Of a stretch of 64,000 bases of DNA, positions 26,030-42,545 are shown piece by piece. This DNA comes from Mesaphorura yosii (lineage: Eukaryota > Arthropoda > Collembola > Poduromorpha > Tullbergiidae): the NCBI GenBank assembly GCA_009869945.1, contig WIXG01000018.1, positions 124,001 to 188,000 of the forward strand, written 5' to 3'. A program made the position numbers and the translations under genes. A model generated the notes under the pieces. It was not told the DNA's origin and ran no database searches. It saw only the letters and a list, made by a program, of their open reading frames with translations. Position 1 is the first letter of the stretch. Every line of letters starts with the position of its first letter.

Positions 26030-29000
26030 TCAAGAGAAGAGAGCAATGAAGACCCCGAGAAGCATCACCATACCGAAGAGACTCATCATAAATGTAATTA
26101 TCCAGCAAATGCACCTTCGTTGCGGCGCAGTAATGCCTTCTCCCTGCAAATAGAAAATCAACCCATTACATTCTACTCCGCAGCAAAGTTTAGCACGCGG
26201 TGGCAGTAGAGCTCGGTAAATAAGTTTCATTATGCGAATTTTGCGAATATGAACTACACTTTGTTTTTCTCTTTTGGAGTAATATGTATATAAAGTTGTG
26301 TACTTTGATTGGTAAAAATCCTTACAAAACATCAGCGACTAATACTCAACTCAACTCTTCAGGGCAGTATGGCTCTGTAGGGATTTTCGATTTTCACTTC
26401 GAAAGGAGCTCGTTTGACTCATTCAGTTCAGGTCAAACACATGCCAGAAAACCTCCGCTGCTAACGTTTCTCGCTGAACTTATTCCACATTCCAACTTCA
26501 TGGAACCGCAGAGATACGTAGAATTTGAAACCTTTATTTATGAAATCACGGTGGGCTCACAAGAGCTTAATTTGTACTGAAAGCAAGTAGGCGTATCGGT
26601 GCAGTTTCTTGTATCCAATTTCACAGCGGTTTGCTTAATGGGAGTTCCTCGTACCTCTGAGCTCGTGGCATCTTCATCCGAATCTTCAATGGACTCCTTC
26701 TCATCACTTGGTATTGAGCAGCTTATTGAGCCATCGCCACCAAGCCGGCCTTGCTTGGACGTCAAGAACAAGTCCGTCCCGTTCAGGTTAACGAGCGTGT
26801 CTATTCGCAGGGGTTTCTTTCTCAAAATGGCAGGTGACGCATCCTCCAGAGCGGCAGGTGAAAATAATCGTATCTCCACGGTCGACTTCAATTCTTGGAG
26901 CTGAGATCGCAGTTCGAAAAGTTCCCTGAGAGAGAGAGAGGAATGGCACATTGGAAATGTTTCAAGAGGAGCATTAACGTGAAACACATGTCTATCTGCT
27001 ACTACCCACAAATGGATCAACTTTTATCCCTCAGCAATGAACAATGGCGATCCTTCAGGATTAATAAAAAGTTTGGGAGAGGCGTGTGCGCAAAGATTAT
27101 GCGATAGACATGATTAATGGCGGCAGGACAAAGGATTCTTCGTTGTTGTGCGGCTTAACGACCTACACTTGCTAATGCTCGTCTCTCTCCCTGCTTCATG
27201 AACTGACCAATGTATTATTGGAAAACACTGATACGAGGCGCATTTTCTCATATTTGAGGACTGGGCACTTACTTGCAGAGCTGACTGGCCTCCACTCCCT
27301 CCAGAGTCAATTTATCGACAATGTCCGTCTTTTCACTGCTACGAGAGGAGGACTGATGCGAGCGAAACGAGTGGCGATGCGTGTGTGGAAGATTATGGTA
27401 GTAATGATTTGAAGGTTCGAATCCCGTATGAATTAAAACGTTGTTGCCATCCGCTAAGGAAAACTCTCGGAGGAGATTCAGGGAACGCTGCATCGATGCC
27501 TCTGCAGAGCAGCACACGGAAAAATGTTTGATTAGAAAAATTAGAAATTAATGATCAGCATCTGAAAAGTTGGTTTTTGAATCAGTTTTTGCAGAAACTT
27601 GCAACATGAGCCCGGAAAATTTTCCGTACTAATTAAACCACTTCGAATCTAAAGCAGGCGAACTTTGTTATTTGCTAGTTTTTGTACTGCCTGAGAGTAC
27701 TACTAATTACTGAACTGAGTGAGCGCGTTAAACAAATTTTGAGTTTGTTAGTTTTGGGGTTAAATAATGAAATACGACTAACCCAGTGCATCCAGGCAGC
27801 ATAACAGCAAGCACCAAACTCGTTCCAACTCCATCCTTTCTCGGTCTGCCCATCTGGGACTGAAATAAAATGCATATTGTCCGTCAGGCTGATCAGGGAC
27901 ACGTCTGTCTACTGGCTTAATTTGCTGCTAACTTCTAACTGCGCTTCAAATGCGGACTTACTCGAGAAGGAATGATATGAGCGTGGTTTTTGCCGACTCG
28001 GCAGCTTCTTGAGCGGTTCTTCGGGCTCTCCGCAGCTCATCGCGGAGATGTGGCCCATCTAAAGGCAAGCATTACAAAATCAGTACAAAATTATTCTTTT
28101 ATCGTTCTATCCTTCGAGGGACGGAACTGTTATGTAATGTGTGGGAATCTCACCTCCTGAGCCTCCTAACAGAGCAGCTAGTGCAACGTGGGTTGCTACC
28201 GCCTTGTTCAATGCTCGAACCAACTGCAATTTAAGACAAGACATAAGTGTGCGACGACCATGATGGTGATTTTGTTCTGACACGGTGCTCTAATTCGCAT
28301 GCCACTCATGCTATGCAGTCTCCGGAAGTCAAACTACTATGCGCAGGTACCGCCGAGGAAGCAAAAGCATTAAGGAATGCGTTCCAATATTGGCTAGATG
28401 AAGTGAATCCATCTGGAACTGGACAAGGCGAAATATGCTGCGTGGATATTAGCTTGGTATGTGGTACGCAACAATAGCGTAAGCTGCAGGACGGATAATG
28501 CGGTCCTTGTAAAATTCACTCAGGTCATTTCCCGAGAGAACTGGATGGCTCATAGTTACAGATTGCTCATGCTGTGCTCAGGTCGGAACACAGCAAAATT
28601 ACATTACCAGTTATTGCGCACCATGTAACAAATACGAACCAACGACCAACGAAAAGAATGTTTCTGTGCCTGATGGACGAAAACATTCTGGCACAGGTCT
28701 CAAAAAGCACTTTCATTTCAAAGTATTAATCATTGTATTAGGATCGCTTTAGAGGCAGAGATAGAAAATGGCTCTTCAAACCAATGTTTTCCTAGAACAA
28801 AGCAAAACACATTAAGGGCAAGAAAATTACCTCGCGTTTCCTTAAATGTAAACACAGAAAGGACGCTTTGATTAAATGTTCTAAGGTGGTGCAATGTACA
28901 GACACGGCAGCGCACCAAGTAAATACAAACGTCTGTCTGGTCGAAAATGTCAAAGCAACATCCCAGACAGAGTTTTTCCGTTTTGAAACATCCATCATGG

Positions 29001-31393
29001 TACGGGCGGTTTCAGTTGGTTCGTTCCAGAGTGATCCTGGTTACTTTCAAAGATTACGAAAGCGAAAAGGGAAATTGCAAAATTGGAGTGTATTCACACT
29101 CACAATAAAGGTCATTTATTTTCTTCAATCTATTCAACTCAACACTCCTGGCACAGGATTTTAATATTGATCCTCTTGTATCACGCAGCTCACTGGAGAG
29201 CAGAGGAGCCAGCTACTTTCACGTGCGCTGCACGATCTGCGATCATTCCGGACTCTGGATTTCCACGACAGAATCAAGTTTTATTACATTGATCATGTAA
29301 TATGATTGTGTTACATGTGGAGTGTTCCAGAATTTTCGTACACTGCTCTGATTCCTTCTTTTGAAACTTTAATTGGAAAAGTAAGGACTCTCTTGTTTGA
29401 TTTCAATGTTCTCGAATTTCATATACGACTCATTATCGGAGTGAAAGCCTCTTATTCTTTGAGCATTTTAATAATAAAAAGTGAGGAAATGACGTGCATA
29501 GTTTCAGGTACTCGAAGATATCTTCGCAATGTTGCGAATTCGTGAGAGAGGCACGGCCTCTTGAAGCTGCCCGACGTTAATGTCGATTTATTGCCATCGC
29601 TGTTGCCATTAAGGCCCAGAACCACCGAACCGCATCAAGGTTCACAATGGGGTAAAACGTAGCCAGTACGTTTAATTGCAAGACATTCCGAGTGTGTCTG
29701 CGATTGGATTCATTTCAGCAACTTAATTTGCCAGACTGTGCCCTGGGTAAACACTGAACACTCAGCAACCGTTCTTGGAAAAGCGGAGGAAAAATGTGTA
29801 CCTCGCTTCTCTTGGAACAGATCGTATAACTTTGGGTCAGCTGAGAAAACAGAAATCAGTGCACCAAACAGCTAGAGCGATGTCACTTATGCTTCCTTGT
29901 TCTTGGGACATTTTCGGGTCCTTTGTTTTGTTATCTCGCAAATGGAACCCAGCCAGGCAGACGAAAGTGCATGTGGGCGACTCGCTTATTAATTTCACTT
30001 AGCTTTGTGCACTTTGTTGGAACAGGAAAGATTTCGTCGTCTGTGAAACGTTGTTTCAGAAGAAAGTTTCGTCGTAATGGTTTCGTAATGGTGCGGCGGA
30101 GTACGAAAAATAATATCACAGACCTAATTGACCGAAACTAACATGCGTCTTGATTGTGTTTGTGTGCTCGGGCAGACTTGACTTTGCCTCCCACATGAGA
30201 ATTCGAAACAGAGGCAGAAAAGTTGTTGAAAGACGACAACTCATTCTTATGCCTTGACTTCTTTGCTTTCGTCTGGCAGTCGCACGTCAACAACCGCCTT
30301 GGTTGTTAGCCGTACACTTTCACTCTTGTCGTAACTGACCTTAACTACTGGTTGTGCTATACGGCGCACCGAGCCTTTTGATCTCGCTCATGAATCAGCC
30401 GGGCTATGTTATCAGTTCGAAACCTTTTACGACGGTGGCACCTTGATTACATGTCTTGCTGCATATAAAACCTCATCTTGATGTAGACGTAAAATGTATG
30501 TTTGCGTGTCGCAGAAGTGTGCATTTGTTTGATCATGCACGGAGCGAATTGCGTGTCAAGTACTTACACAAAGGCCAAATATTGTGCTGGGCAAACAGGC
30601 ACGAAAATAAACATAAAATACAGTCTCATTCATTTTGATGTTTCTTTCTCCTGCCTGCGACCGCGCTAAATGCAGGCTAACGAAAAAGGTCAGATAAAGG
30701 CAGCACGAATTGAGTCTTTAAACGTGTCAGCGTAAGTCGCGACATTACGACATTAGTTTACGTGCGGCATTACTTTGCATATTTTAGTGTGAAAATTCCG
30801 ACTCTGGTGAAACTCAAAATGCAGAGCTCTACTTCGAGGTAATGAGTAAAGTACACCATGGACTCCTACTCAAAGGTAAAAGTTTTCGTGCTAATCAAAT
30901 AAAGTTGTTTGCATATGGAGTGAATGAAGTAGTGAGGCAATGCCGCAATTCTCTGTGACAATTGTGAAATAGCAAATGCTTGGAATAGGCGCTCCTGACT
31001 GCGAAATGTGCTCTTTTCATGCAAACGACGCAAGACTATTAAAATTGCAAAAATGCATTTGAAAAAAAAACTTACTTTGACAATTTCGGATCCAAGTGGA
31101 GAATCAATCGAATTGAGAAAAGTAAAGTGGCTTTTTGATAAAGAGGATGAAGTTGCAGCGGGTCCTGACGTCAAGTCAATTATACAAAGCGAATTCTGTG
31201 TAGGAGATCGCTGACTTCTGGAACTGGTAACATTGGCGCCCCGCTTCCTCTTGCTGGTCCGATTTCGCTCACCACTTTGGCCTGCCCCAGAATGTTCCCC
31301 GCCGCTCGGAGACAATTCTACAGCCGTCGGATGAAATGTCTGAAGATGAATGTCATCAGCTTTGGAATCCGCAGACGTTCTGGCACGGTCCAC
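26030..31393 (-). CDS. RGS7BP/RGS9BP-like R7-RGS anchor protein with C-terminal membrane anchor
   Basis: Homolog of the R7-RGS binding proteins (R7BP, R9AP), which recruit RGS6/7/9/11-Gbeta5 complexes to membranes and speed up G-protein shut-off in neurons and photoreceptors. Exons in gene order: 31076-31393 (5' end uncertain), 28154-28223, 27962-28058, 27783-27859, 27273-27501, 26655-26925, 26030-26143; frame is kept throughout (about 391 codons). The core reads LVRALNKAVATH...GGSGD...LRDELRRARRTAQE, then ADRERMELERVW and EASMQRSLNLLREFSL, closely following the R9AP helices. A coiled coil (ELRSQLQELKSTVEI) follows. The last exon encodes a hydrophobic tail (CWIITFMMSLFGMVMLLGVF), so the protein is probably tail-anchored like R9AP. 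The Ser/Arg-rich first exon has no ATG in frame and opens at GTG 31393; an upstream start exon is missing or this link is wrong. Confidence 0.85.
28224..31075 (-). other. Large first intron of the RGS-anchor gene
   Basis: If the exon at 31076-31393 belongs to this gene, 2.85 kb of intron separates it from the next coding exon (donor gtaag at 31071-31075, acceptor aattgcag before 28223, both phase 0). I see no other coding features here. If the link is wrong, an alternative first exon should lie in this interval. Confidence 0.5.
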
Positions 31394-33550
31394 ATTTGTT
31401 GCTTTTGATTTTCATCCGATTACGGAAGTGAAAGTTGATGATAATTGAAGCGATATATTATGCGAATTACTGTCGTCCTGGTTGTTGCGATGAAAGACGT
31501 TCCTTGACAAGATAATTTCTAGGTCTTAGTTTACATCTTTGCTAGCAGTATTTGCTTGTGCTAAGCAAAGTGACTCAAGTTGATCAACAATTTCATGGAT
31601 TGATCCGACTGATGTGCTGGCTTGTATATACTTCCTCGTGTCCTCCACTGTGTGCTATATTGGGTTTAAAGTGGTTTCGCTGAAATTCAACGCTGCGAAA
31701 TTCCACCGAGGACAGTGTACTTTCCACGCCTCCGGACCACGTTTAGGTTCAGGTATCAATTACGTCGCACTCATCCCACTTCAATTGTGTTACCTGCTCC
31801 GCGGTCAAATAGAATTCAAGTCTGCAATTGCAAGAGTCTCTCCAAAGATCGTCTTCAGGGTGAGGTCAAGTCAGCTACGGGTGCATGGACGATTAACTAC
31901 TAAAAGCAGGAATTCTGAAAACACAAAGTGATGACGACGTGTCGGATACGTTGCCTTGAAATCTACCCCGACGGAGACTTAAGGAGAGACGAAAGGGTAA
32001 CAACGATAAGGAACACAGCACAAACGCAGCAGCAGCACTCTGGGTGCACAGCAGTCTATTACTGAACTCTACACGATGGACAGACACACTTTCGTACTCT
32101 CCTTTACTTTCGCTTGTCTCTCTTGTATATTTCAAAATTCTGCTTTCTCTTCTTTCGTGCTGTGCACGGCCGCGACTCCAGTTCATGCGCTTCAGAGAAA
32201 GCACGAGAGCGAATACAAATTCAAACGCCAACGGGGTACATATGATTATCTCGACTGCTAAGATGAAAGTGGAGAGTCGAGCAACTCAAGAAAGTAGAGC
32301 TAGAACTCGGCTGCCCTGCCTTGCCGTATCGTATCCTTACCATATTCGCTTTCACAGTGCCAGTTTCTTTGCACTTGTTCTGTATTACAGCCACCTCTTC
32401 TCTCTTCTTCGTTTCATGCCACCGTGCACGCATTGGATGTGGCTCCGATTTCCAGATTCAATTCCAGTCTTACCACTGCCAATACCATCAACATCAACTT
32501 ATTTATTACGAATATTTGCTGCGTAGAACAGACGTCGGATCCATGCTGGCTATGCCGAAACTACCGCAATCGGCTAGCAAAATCAAATCTGTTTTTGTTT
32601 GATCCAGCTCTCCGTTCAGTACGGCGATGTTCCGAAAACTTATTTTCTCTGCTCGCACCGTATTGTCATTACATTACAGTGCTTAGTTTCACGTGTCCAT
32701 CGATCCGAAAACACGGCCACGACGCTGCTGGAAGGAACGAATACAAAATGACTTCAAATTACACCTACAGGAGCGTTCGTAGCAAGCGTGCGAAATTATT
32801 TGAGAATGATCTCCTGTTCCTGATGCGTTTGCTGAATGAATTCACACCTCCATAATTCCAAGAAAAGGGCTGAGGATTATCTCCAGGCGAAACGTGAAAT
32901 ACGAGGCGTAAATTCTAGTCCTCGGCCTGGTAGAAATGAGCATGCGAAGCCAACAGAATACAAATTGAGTGTGTAGAATGAAACCAATAAATTGATCCGC
33001 AGTTGCAATGTTTTGGAAACTTCTCACGAACTCAAACTCTAACGCAGTTAATCAAGTTAAAACGAAGAACTCTGTCGAATGAATAGAGGACCTGGCATGG
33101 CGGCAGGTTGAGCGGAATTGCTTGAATAAATGATACTTGTAGTGTAAAGTGTAAACACAAGTGATCATAAATACAGGCAAACTTGCTGCCTCCTGTGCAT
33201 GTTTACTTTGTTGGTCTTTGCAAGTGAAAGCAAAAGTGCCACAAAAAATCTTGTTTTTGGTATGCGACTCGGCTATGCTTCACGCTATGCTACGCTACGC
33301 TGCTTATGGTATGGAATCAGGATTCATGAATTTTGTGGCAAAACAGAAGCGCTGGAATTTGAGCGGAGGAGCTGTTGAACTCTTAAACAAGTGTTGTACT
33401 ACGAAAGTACGCTTTCGTACACAGCGAGATATTGTATTTGTGCAATAATTTCGAGTGCATTGCCAGAAGCAATTTTAAAATTTTAGTGCAAATTACGCGG
33501 ATAGGTAAGCCTGATATTTGTGACAGATCTATGTGTACTTAAATCTAGCC
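31394..33550. other. Intergenic region between divergent RGS-anchor and pygopus genes
   Basis: The two genes are transcribed away from each other, so promoters for both are expected here, along with the missing start exon of the RGS-anchor gene. A 160-codon plus-strand frame (32044-32526) lacks any family signature and looks like chance. No repeat family is recognised. Confidence 0.45.
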
Positions 33551-34802
33551 ATGAAACAACGAGGAGGAGACTTTAAATCGCCAGCTTCAACCCCGGATAG
33601 TCCGGGGAATGCCAAGAAGAAGCGGAGAACGTCTTCTGTGACTTCAGTGTCCTCCACAAGAACAGCCACACCGCCAGCAGTGCAGTCTTCACCGATGCCA
33701 GAACTAATACCACCTCCACCAATATCAGGTGCATTCATTATACATTATAAAGGCATTTGGTCGCTTTCGCTTGACAGTGGGAAATTTGGTGACGCAAATG
33801 TCATTTTTAACAGGCTACGGAGACACAATAATTGCGTCTAATCCGTTTGATGACACACCACCGCCAAGATCAATGCCTCAGCAAATTCCGCAACACATGG
33901 GTATGGGAATGCCTCCCAGGGGACCTCCTCCACCTGGCATGCAAGGGCACATGAATCACCAGCTCATGAATCAGCAAATGATGAATCCAGGAGGTCCCAT
34001 GCCTCCGAATGGTCCCCAACACATGCCACCTCACAGCCAACCTGGACAATTTAATCCACGTGACCCGGGCGGAATGATGCATGGAAACATGGGCATGGGG
34101 ATGCCTCCACAGCAAATGCACCCACACATGAACATGAACGCACCACCCAGGCCACACATGCCGAATTCAGGGTCAATGCCGCCGCACAATGGACCTAATA
34201 ATCAAGGAGGGCCGATGATGTCTCCACCGCCCGGTATGCCGCCTGGAATGGGTGGTGGACCCGGGTCCGGAAGCCCCATGAATATGCCCGGGCATCCAAA
34301 TGGCCATCCAGGTGGAATGAACCAAAACTGGAACGGACCTCCTCCGATGCCCAAACCGATGCCAATACAAAGTGGGAAAGTAAGTAACGAGTAGTAGTAT
34401 AGTGACTTTAGTGACTATTCATTCGGTTTGACAAGGCCTAATTAAGGATTTCTCTTAGATCTATCCACCAGATATGGCCATGGTGTTCAATCCACAAAAC
34501 CCAAATGCTCCTCCAATTTACCCGTGTGGAGTGTGCCATAAGGAAGTGCATGATAATGATCAAGCGATCCCATGCGAATCTGGCTGCAATTTTTGGTTTC
34601 ACAGGTATTTGTTACGACCAATTGTAGCATTGCAGGTCGTCCAGTCTCGATTTAATTTTGGCTTCTAATTCTTGTTTGTAGAGTTTGCACTGGGCTATCT
34701 GAGGCGGGGTTTCATTTTCTCAACCAAGAGGTTTATGCAGAATGGGTTTGCGACAAATGCTTAAGCTCGAAAAATATTCCCTTGGTTAAGTACAAACCTT
34801 AA
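33551..34802 (+). CDS. pygo: Pygopus, Wnt/beta-catenin co-activator with PHD finger
   Basis: Nuclear adaptor of Wnt signalling that binds BCL9/Legless and histone H3 methylated at Lys4 through its PHD finger. Four exons: 33551-33728, 33814-34379, 34459-34604, 34682-34802, giving 336 residues. The N-terminal homology domain is visible: a basic KKKRR stretch and, after the first intron, YGDTIIASNPFDD with the conserved NPF motif. The middle is rich in Met, Pro and Gly, typical of the family. The PHD finger fills the end: CGVC, then CESGC, HRVC and CDKC supply the zinc ligands, and the protein stops soon after. ATG 33551 is the first in-frame Met. A retained intron 1 would shift the frame. Identification is firm. 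Confidence 0.95.
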
Positions 34803-35722
34803 TTTTGCCAGGCTACTTTTCCAATTAGGGATCTCAAAATGCGTTTAATAGGATGAGTTTTTATAGAATTTATATGAACAAGAAGCTGCAACATCCAGAT
34901 AAATACAGTATTTATTACAAAATTAACATATTTTTGGGATTGTTAATTATTGCATTTTATGTCAAGCCATAGCCGTATAAAGCAAGCAATTATTTGTGGA
35001 ATAAGAACCGCGTTGTTTTGTTTTTAATACCAAATGGTCTGAAATAATTCTTTACACTCGATTTCCACGCGAAACAGATTCTGCACATCCGAAGCATGTG
35101 TTTTGGTTTCTTCCATTGTTTAAGCGGATGCACGTTCTTAGCCCAAACTGAGCCACGCAAATTATTTGGAAGTCGTTAGAGCCACGAATAATCATATATA
35201 TGCGAGAAAATCTGAGGCTATATGCGAGCATTTTATTATTTTGTGTAAAAGGTGCTGAACCAAAAGAGTTAATTACTCATCTCTTGCATCTTGCACGAAC
35301 TGCAACTTCTGTAACTCACTTTGACTTTGTTCCTTGTATCACGCTATTTCATTTTCGCATGACGCACGAAGTGCACGTGCATCATTGGACTCAAATCTTG
35401 CAACACTTTCGTCTCAACGAAAGAGCAGAATCCCGATTAATTATTGCAGTAGGTTATTTCCTTGTCATTATCTTCGATTCTTTGGTCTGACCTTTTTGGT
35501 CCTTTTGTGTGGTGGATCGGAAGTTACATGAGAACTCAAGCAATGAATTAAAATACACCACGGTCACTTGAGTTGACATTAACATCGGTTGGTGTACTCT
35601 TCTCCGCTGACCGCTTAATCGAGTTGTCAACACCTCGAGACGTCAATTGGTAAGGCCAGGTGAGCATTCTGCATACTGGACTAGATCAGCTAGATAGGCT
35701 TGTTTCTTAAATTCTGTTTTAA
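34803..35722. other. Spacer between pygopus and MMACHC
   Basis: A 920 bp AT-rich interval between two plus-strand genes. It must contain the pygopus 3' untranslated region and the MMACHC promoter. I see no gene or repeat in it. Confidence 0.5.
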
Positions 35723-36869
35723 ATGAGAAGTTGGACGACTCGAACATCTAGCAAAATGACAATGGGACACGGCACAGATCAGGAGCAGGACCACGTTGGA
35801 GAGAAACTCAGAATTAATCAAGCGAGTAACACTCCGCCAATACAATCGAAATTAGGACTTTTGTTCCCGAAGCTGGAGGAAGAACTAATGGAAGTGTTAG
35901 ATCCTATTGGGTTTGAGGCTTTTCCGTTCAAGGTAACCTTTGCAAAGTTCGATTTAGAGGCTAATCGATGACCTTTATTACTTATACCTTTATTATTGTT
36001 AGGTGGGATGGTACAATGAGCTGGTTGGACCAAGATTTCACCTTAATTATGACGATAGTACCTTAGCGGTAGTGATAATCAGTGGACCAGATACGTTCGA
36101 GAAGTGCGTAATCCCTTACGTTAAGACTCAGCTAGTTCGTGACGAAGAGTTTTATTGCCGAGATCCCTTGGATGATAGTATGAAATGCATATTTAGATTA
36201 TTGACTCATGTAAGTCCCACTATCACATCACTTGACTGTCTCATTTCATCATTTCTAATGATTGACTTGTTTGTTGTAATCTCTAGAAACTGACATCAGC
36301 AGGCTACGATGCCGAGACGTTCCATGATTTTGACCTGTATCCGAGTCGGAAGCCAAAAGTTCTAGTACAAACTGCAGCTCATGTGGCTGGGTGTGTAGAG
36401 TATTATCACCGTGACAGGCTTAGTTCAAAGGAACCATCTTGGTGCAAGGCCTGGGTATGTCACCTTTACAGTGTATCGGGCTTCTAAAATACTAATAAGT
36501 TATGCTGTTCTGGGAAGAAATTGTTTGGGGTCGCCATTCATCCCTTATACGGTGGCTGGTTTGCAATACGTGGAGTTGTAATCCTTAAGAATTTAACCAC
36601 AATGCCTGACAATGATCTACCAAAGCCTGAGCGACCAATTTCCGGTGTCGTAAGTTAGATCCTCACCATTCGTAGCGCTGTGACCATAGTTCATATAACT
36701 TGGAAGATATTTTATTAAGCAGAATGAAGAAGTTATCTCACATCTACTCGAGGAATTCGGGTCAAATTGGAAAACCAATTCCTGGCGAGATATCATTCCT
36801 AAAAAGTGCAACGCAAAATACTCCCAGCATTTTATCAACTATTTAGCTACAGATTCTGATCAACGGTAA
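35723..36869 (+). CDS. MMACHC: MMACHC (CblC), cobalamin trafficking chaperone and decyanase
   Basis: Cytosolic protein that removes the upper axial ligand of vitamin B12 and passes cobalamin on for methylmalonyl-CoA mutase and methionine synthase. Five exons: 35723-35932, 36003-36209, 36287-36454, 36518-36649, 36723-36869, all in frame, 287 residues (human 282). Diagnostic stretches are PIGFEAFPFKVGWYNELV, HPLYGGWFAIRGVV and the final helix region with WRDI. The stretch before the conserved FPFKVGWYNE block is 67 residues, about 40 longer than in human, and the C-terminus stops right after the conserved domain where the human protein has a disordered tail. The start could instead be the ATG at 35756. 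Introns are 63-77 nt. The 63-nt intron before 36518 has an actaat branch-like element. Confidence 0.93.
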
Positions 36870-38050
36870 TCTTAGATTTGAGCCCAAGACGCCCAAGAAA
36901 CTTGGCCTCAGCATGGAAGTATATAACTCTGTTTTTAATTTTCAGATGGGACTTGGTCAAATCAATTGTCTCATGATTGAATTAACTAAGAATTGACTTG
37001 TTTATGTGATATCAGTGACCTCATCTGCATGCTATAGTCCAGTGTGATAGTATATGTAGTGCCTTAATTATAGCAAAAAGGAAAATAAAACGACTGCAGT
37101 CTAAAATGTCTTTGCAGTCATTGACGGTAATTTCTGTCATGTGACTATTACGGACAACCTTCCGTGCTTGATGATCCTTGATTACCTTGATGGATTCCCA
37201 CCGTTTGAATATCAATTTGCACAGTGATCTGATCTTACCGTATCAGGCAGGAATGCAGACTGTGAAATTGATAATTTTTGTAGTTTTTGCAGACAAGAAT
37301 ATCAGAGATGCTGGTCGATATTGGTTAAAATTGGCTACGGTACGCAAGTTTCAGCAGTCTTATGTGCTTTTGACGACATTAACGAGTACTGAGATCGAAC
37401 AAATTAATAGACTAAATTTTTTAGTTTATTTAGGTACAACATACAACTCTATGTAACTAAATAATTGCAAAATGTCAACATTATAACTATAATAATGTTC
37501 GGCTTTCTTTGGTACAATCGCATAAAATAAATTATTGATCTGTGAGACTAGTTAACATTTTCTTTCTGTTGTCTGACAGAATCTATTTATAAGAAACTTT
37601 TCGGACTGAGGTATTCGGGTTCCATGTAATACATACATTTATTGTTGCTGCTTTCGTTTTGGTATGGCTTTGAACTTCTGATTACTTTTGTCCTAAGGAA
37701 TTTTTTGCAGGATTACATACAATTGACTGATAACTGAGACTTCTATCAACTTTCAGATCACAATTGCTTCAAAAATTATAATGCACCTAAAATAACTAGG
37801 GTATGTGTTGATGTAGTTTAAAGGTTCTAACCGTGTCCGAGCCATCAATAAATCAACACAACAGAAGTCTGCTAGCTTCTGCAAGTTTACTAATTACTAC
37901 GAAATTTCAAATGGCTTTGAATAGGTCATTTTGCTCACAGTTATAAGCGCTTGGTTTAATATTAATACACTCAAACCTAGACCTTAACCTTGCACAACGT
38001 TCTTCAGTCAAGTGGTGATATTATTGTTAGAAAAAGGGTAAAAACCATTG
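36870..38050. other. AT-rich spacer between convergent MMACHC and PTPN9
   Basis: The two genes run towards each other, so 3' untranslated regions are expected. No exon with protein signature, RNA gene or repeat is recognised. Confidence 0.5.
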
Positions 38051-41570
<3,520 letters not shown>

Positions 41571-42545
41571 TTGTTGGCTAGTACACGGAAAATGTACCGT
41601 TTAAATTAGGCTGGCGTATTAAAATAGTAAACGCGGAAAGGTGGTACTTGTTCTCGTTAATAACGCGACTTCTCACTAAATTGCCGTCGTGTCATGCTGT
41701 CAACAATCACAGTAGGTGTAAATATGGCAGGATCCCAGTGCACGACTGCTTTGCTGCTGATTTTATTGATGCACTGATTTGTTTACACAGCACTTACAGA
41801 AGCCCGAGACGTTAATTCAAACCCTCTGCAAAAATCAGGAACACTGTGATTAGTTGATATGATATATGAGCTGTATCACTCGCTTCCGCCCCGCTAATGA
41901 TTAGAATTCATTCACAAATACCTTCTATACCTTGCACCACTACTCTGATAATATAAATGCGATATAGTATAGTGTATTTTATTGAAGTGTCAACTGCGAT
42001 CTGCCAATGCCAACCGTGCTCGTCTTTATTCGCATATTTCTCTGGTCTACTTTACAGCGATGATGTATTGAATCATTGAATGAGTTGGGAGTGCAAGCTA
42101 GAGATGAGAGAAGAAACACGAAACAACCCTTAATTGTGTGTCGAATGCGTCGCACTCGTAAAGCCCGACAGAAGAACCCAAGCACCCAGTTTTAGTTGCT
42201 AGTTTAGCACTACGCAACCTCCATCCAATCCACAGTCCCACAACAGGCTGCCCATTCATTCAAGTCAGTAACGTCTTGCAGAAGAGGTTCACTCGATTGA
42301 ATGCTTTACGCGACGAGACCAGCTGTGTATCCAAAAACTCCTCGCGCGAGAATTTTGTGTACGCGTTTCTTTCAATTGCTTACATCCCAGTTGAAACAGA
42401 AGACAAGCAGATGAGTTACGAGATTCCGTGAAGTTTAGAAAACAGAAAGCAATCGACCAATTTTCGCCGAACGCAGAGGGCAGCTTAATCACGTATCATC
42501 GAAGCTGAACAACGGCAAGCCTAGTCGAGCGAATATTACAAAACC
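41571..42545. promoter_or_regulatory. Divergent promoter region of PTPN9 and DHFR
   Basis: The 975 bp between two oppositely directed start codons must carry both promoters. Visible elements are a CCAAT within gaccaattttcgcc near 42455 and a GC-rich palindrome ctcgcgcgag near 42343. I do not see a clear TATA box or a perfect E2F site. Function is inferred from position only. Confidence 0.45.

Noticed and set aside
27414-27425. ggttcgaatccc, a perfect tRNA B-box-like sequence
   Set aside because: No A box or foldable acceptor stem at the right distance, and it lies inside a well supported coding exon of the RGS-anchor gene on the opposite strand.
32044-32526. 160-codon plus-strand open frame rich in Ser and Leu
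   Set aside because: No family signature; overlaps several other chance frames in the same region.
33533-33550. Earlier in-frame start for pygopus
   Set aside because: The codon at 33533 is GTG; the first ATG in frame is at 33551.
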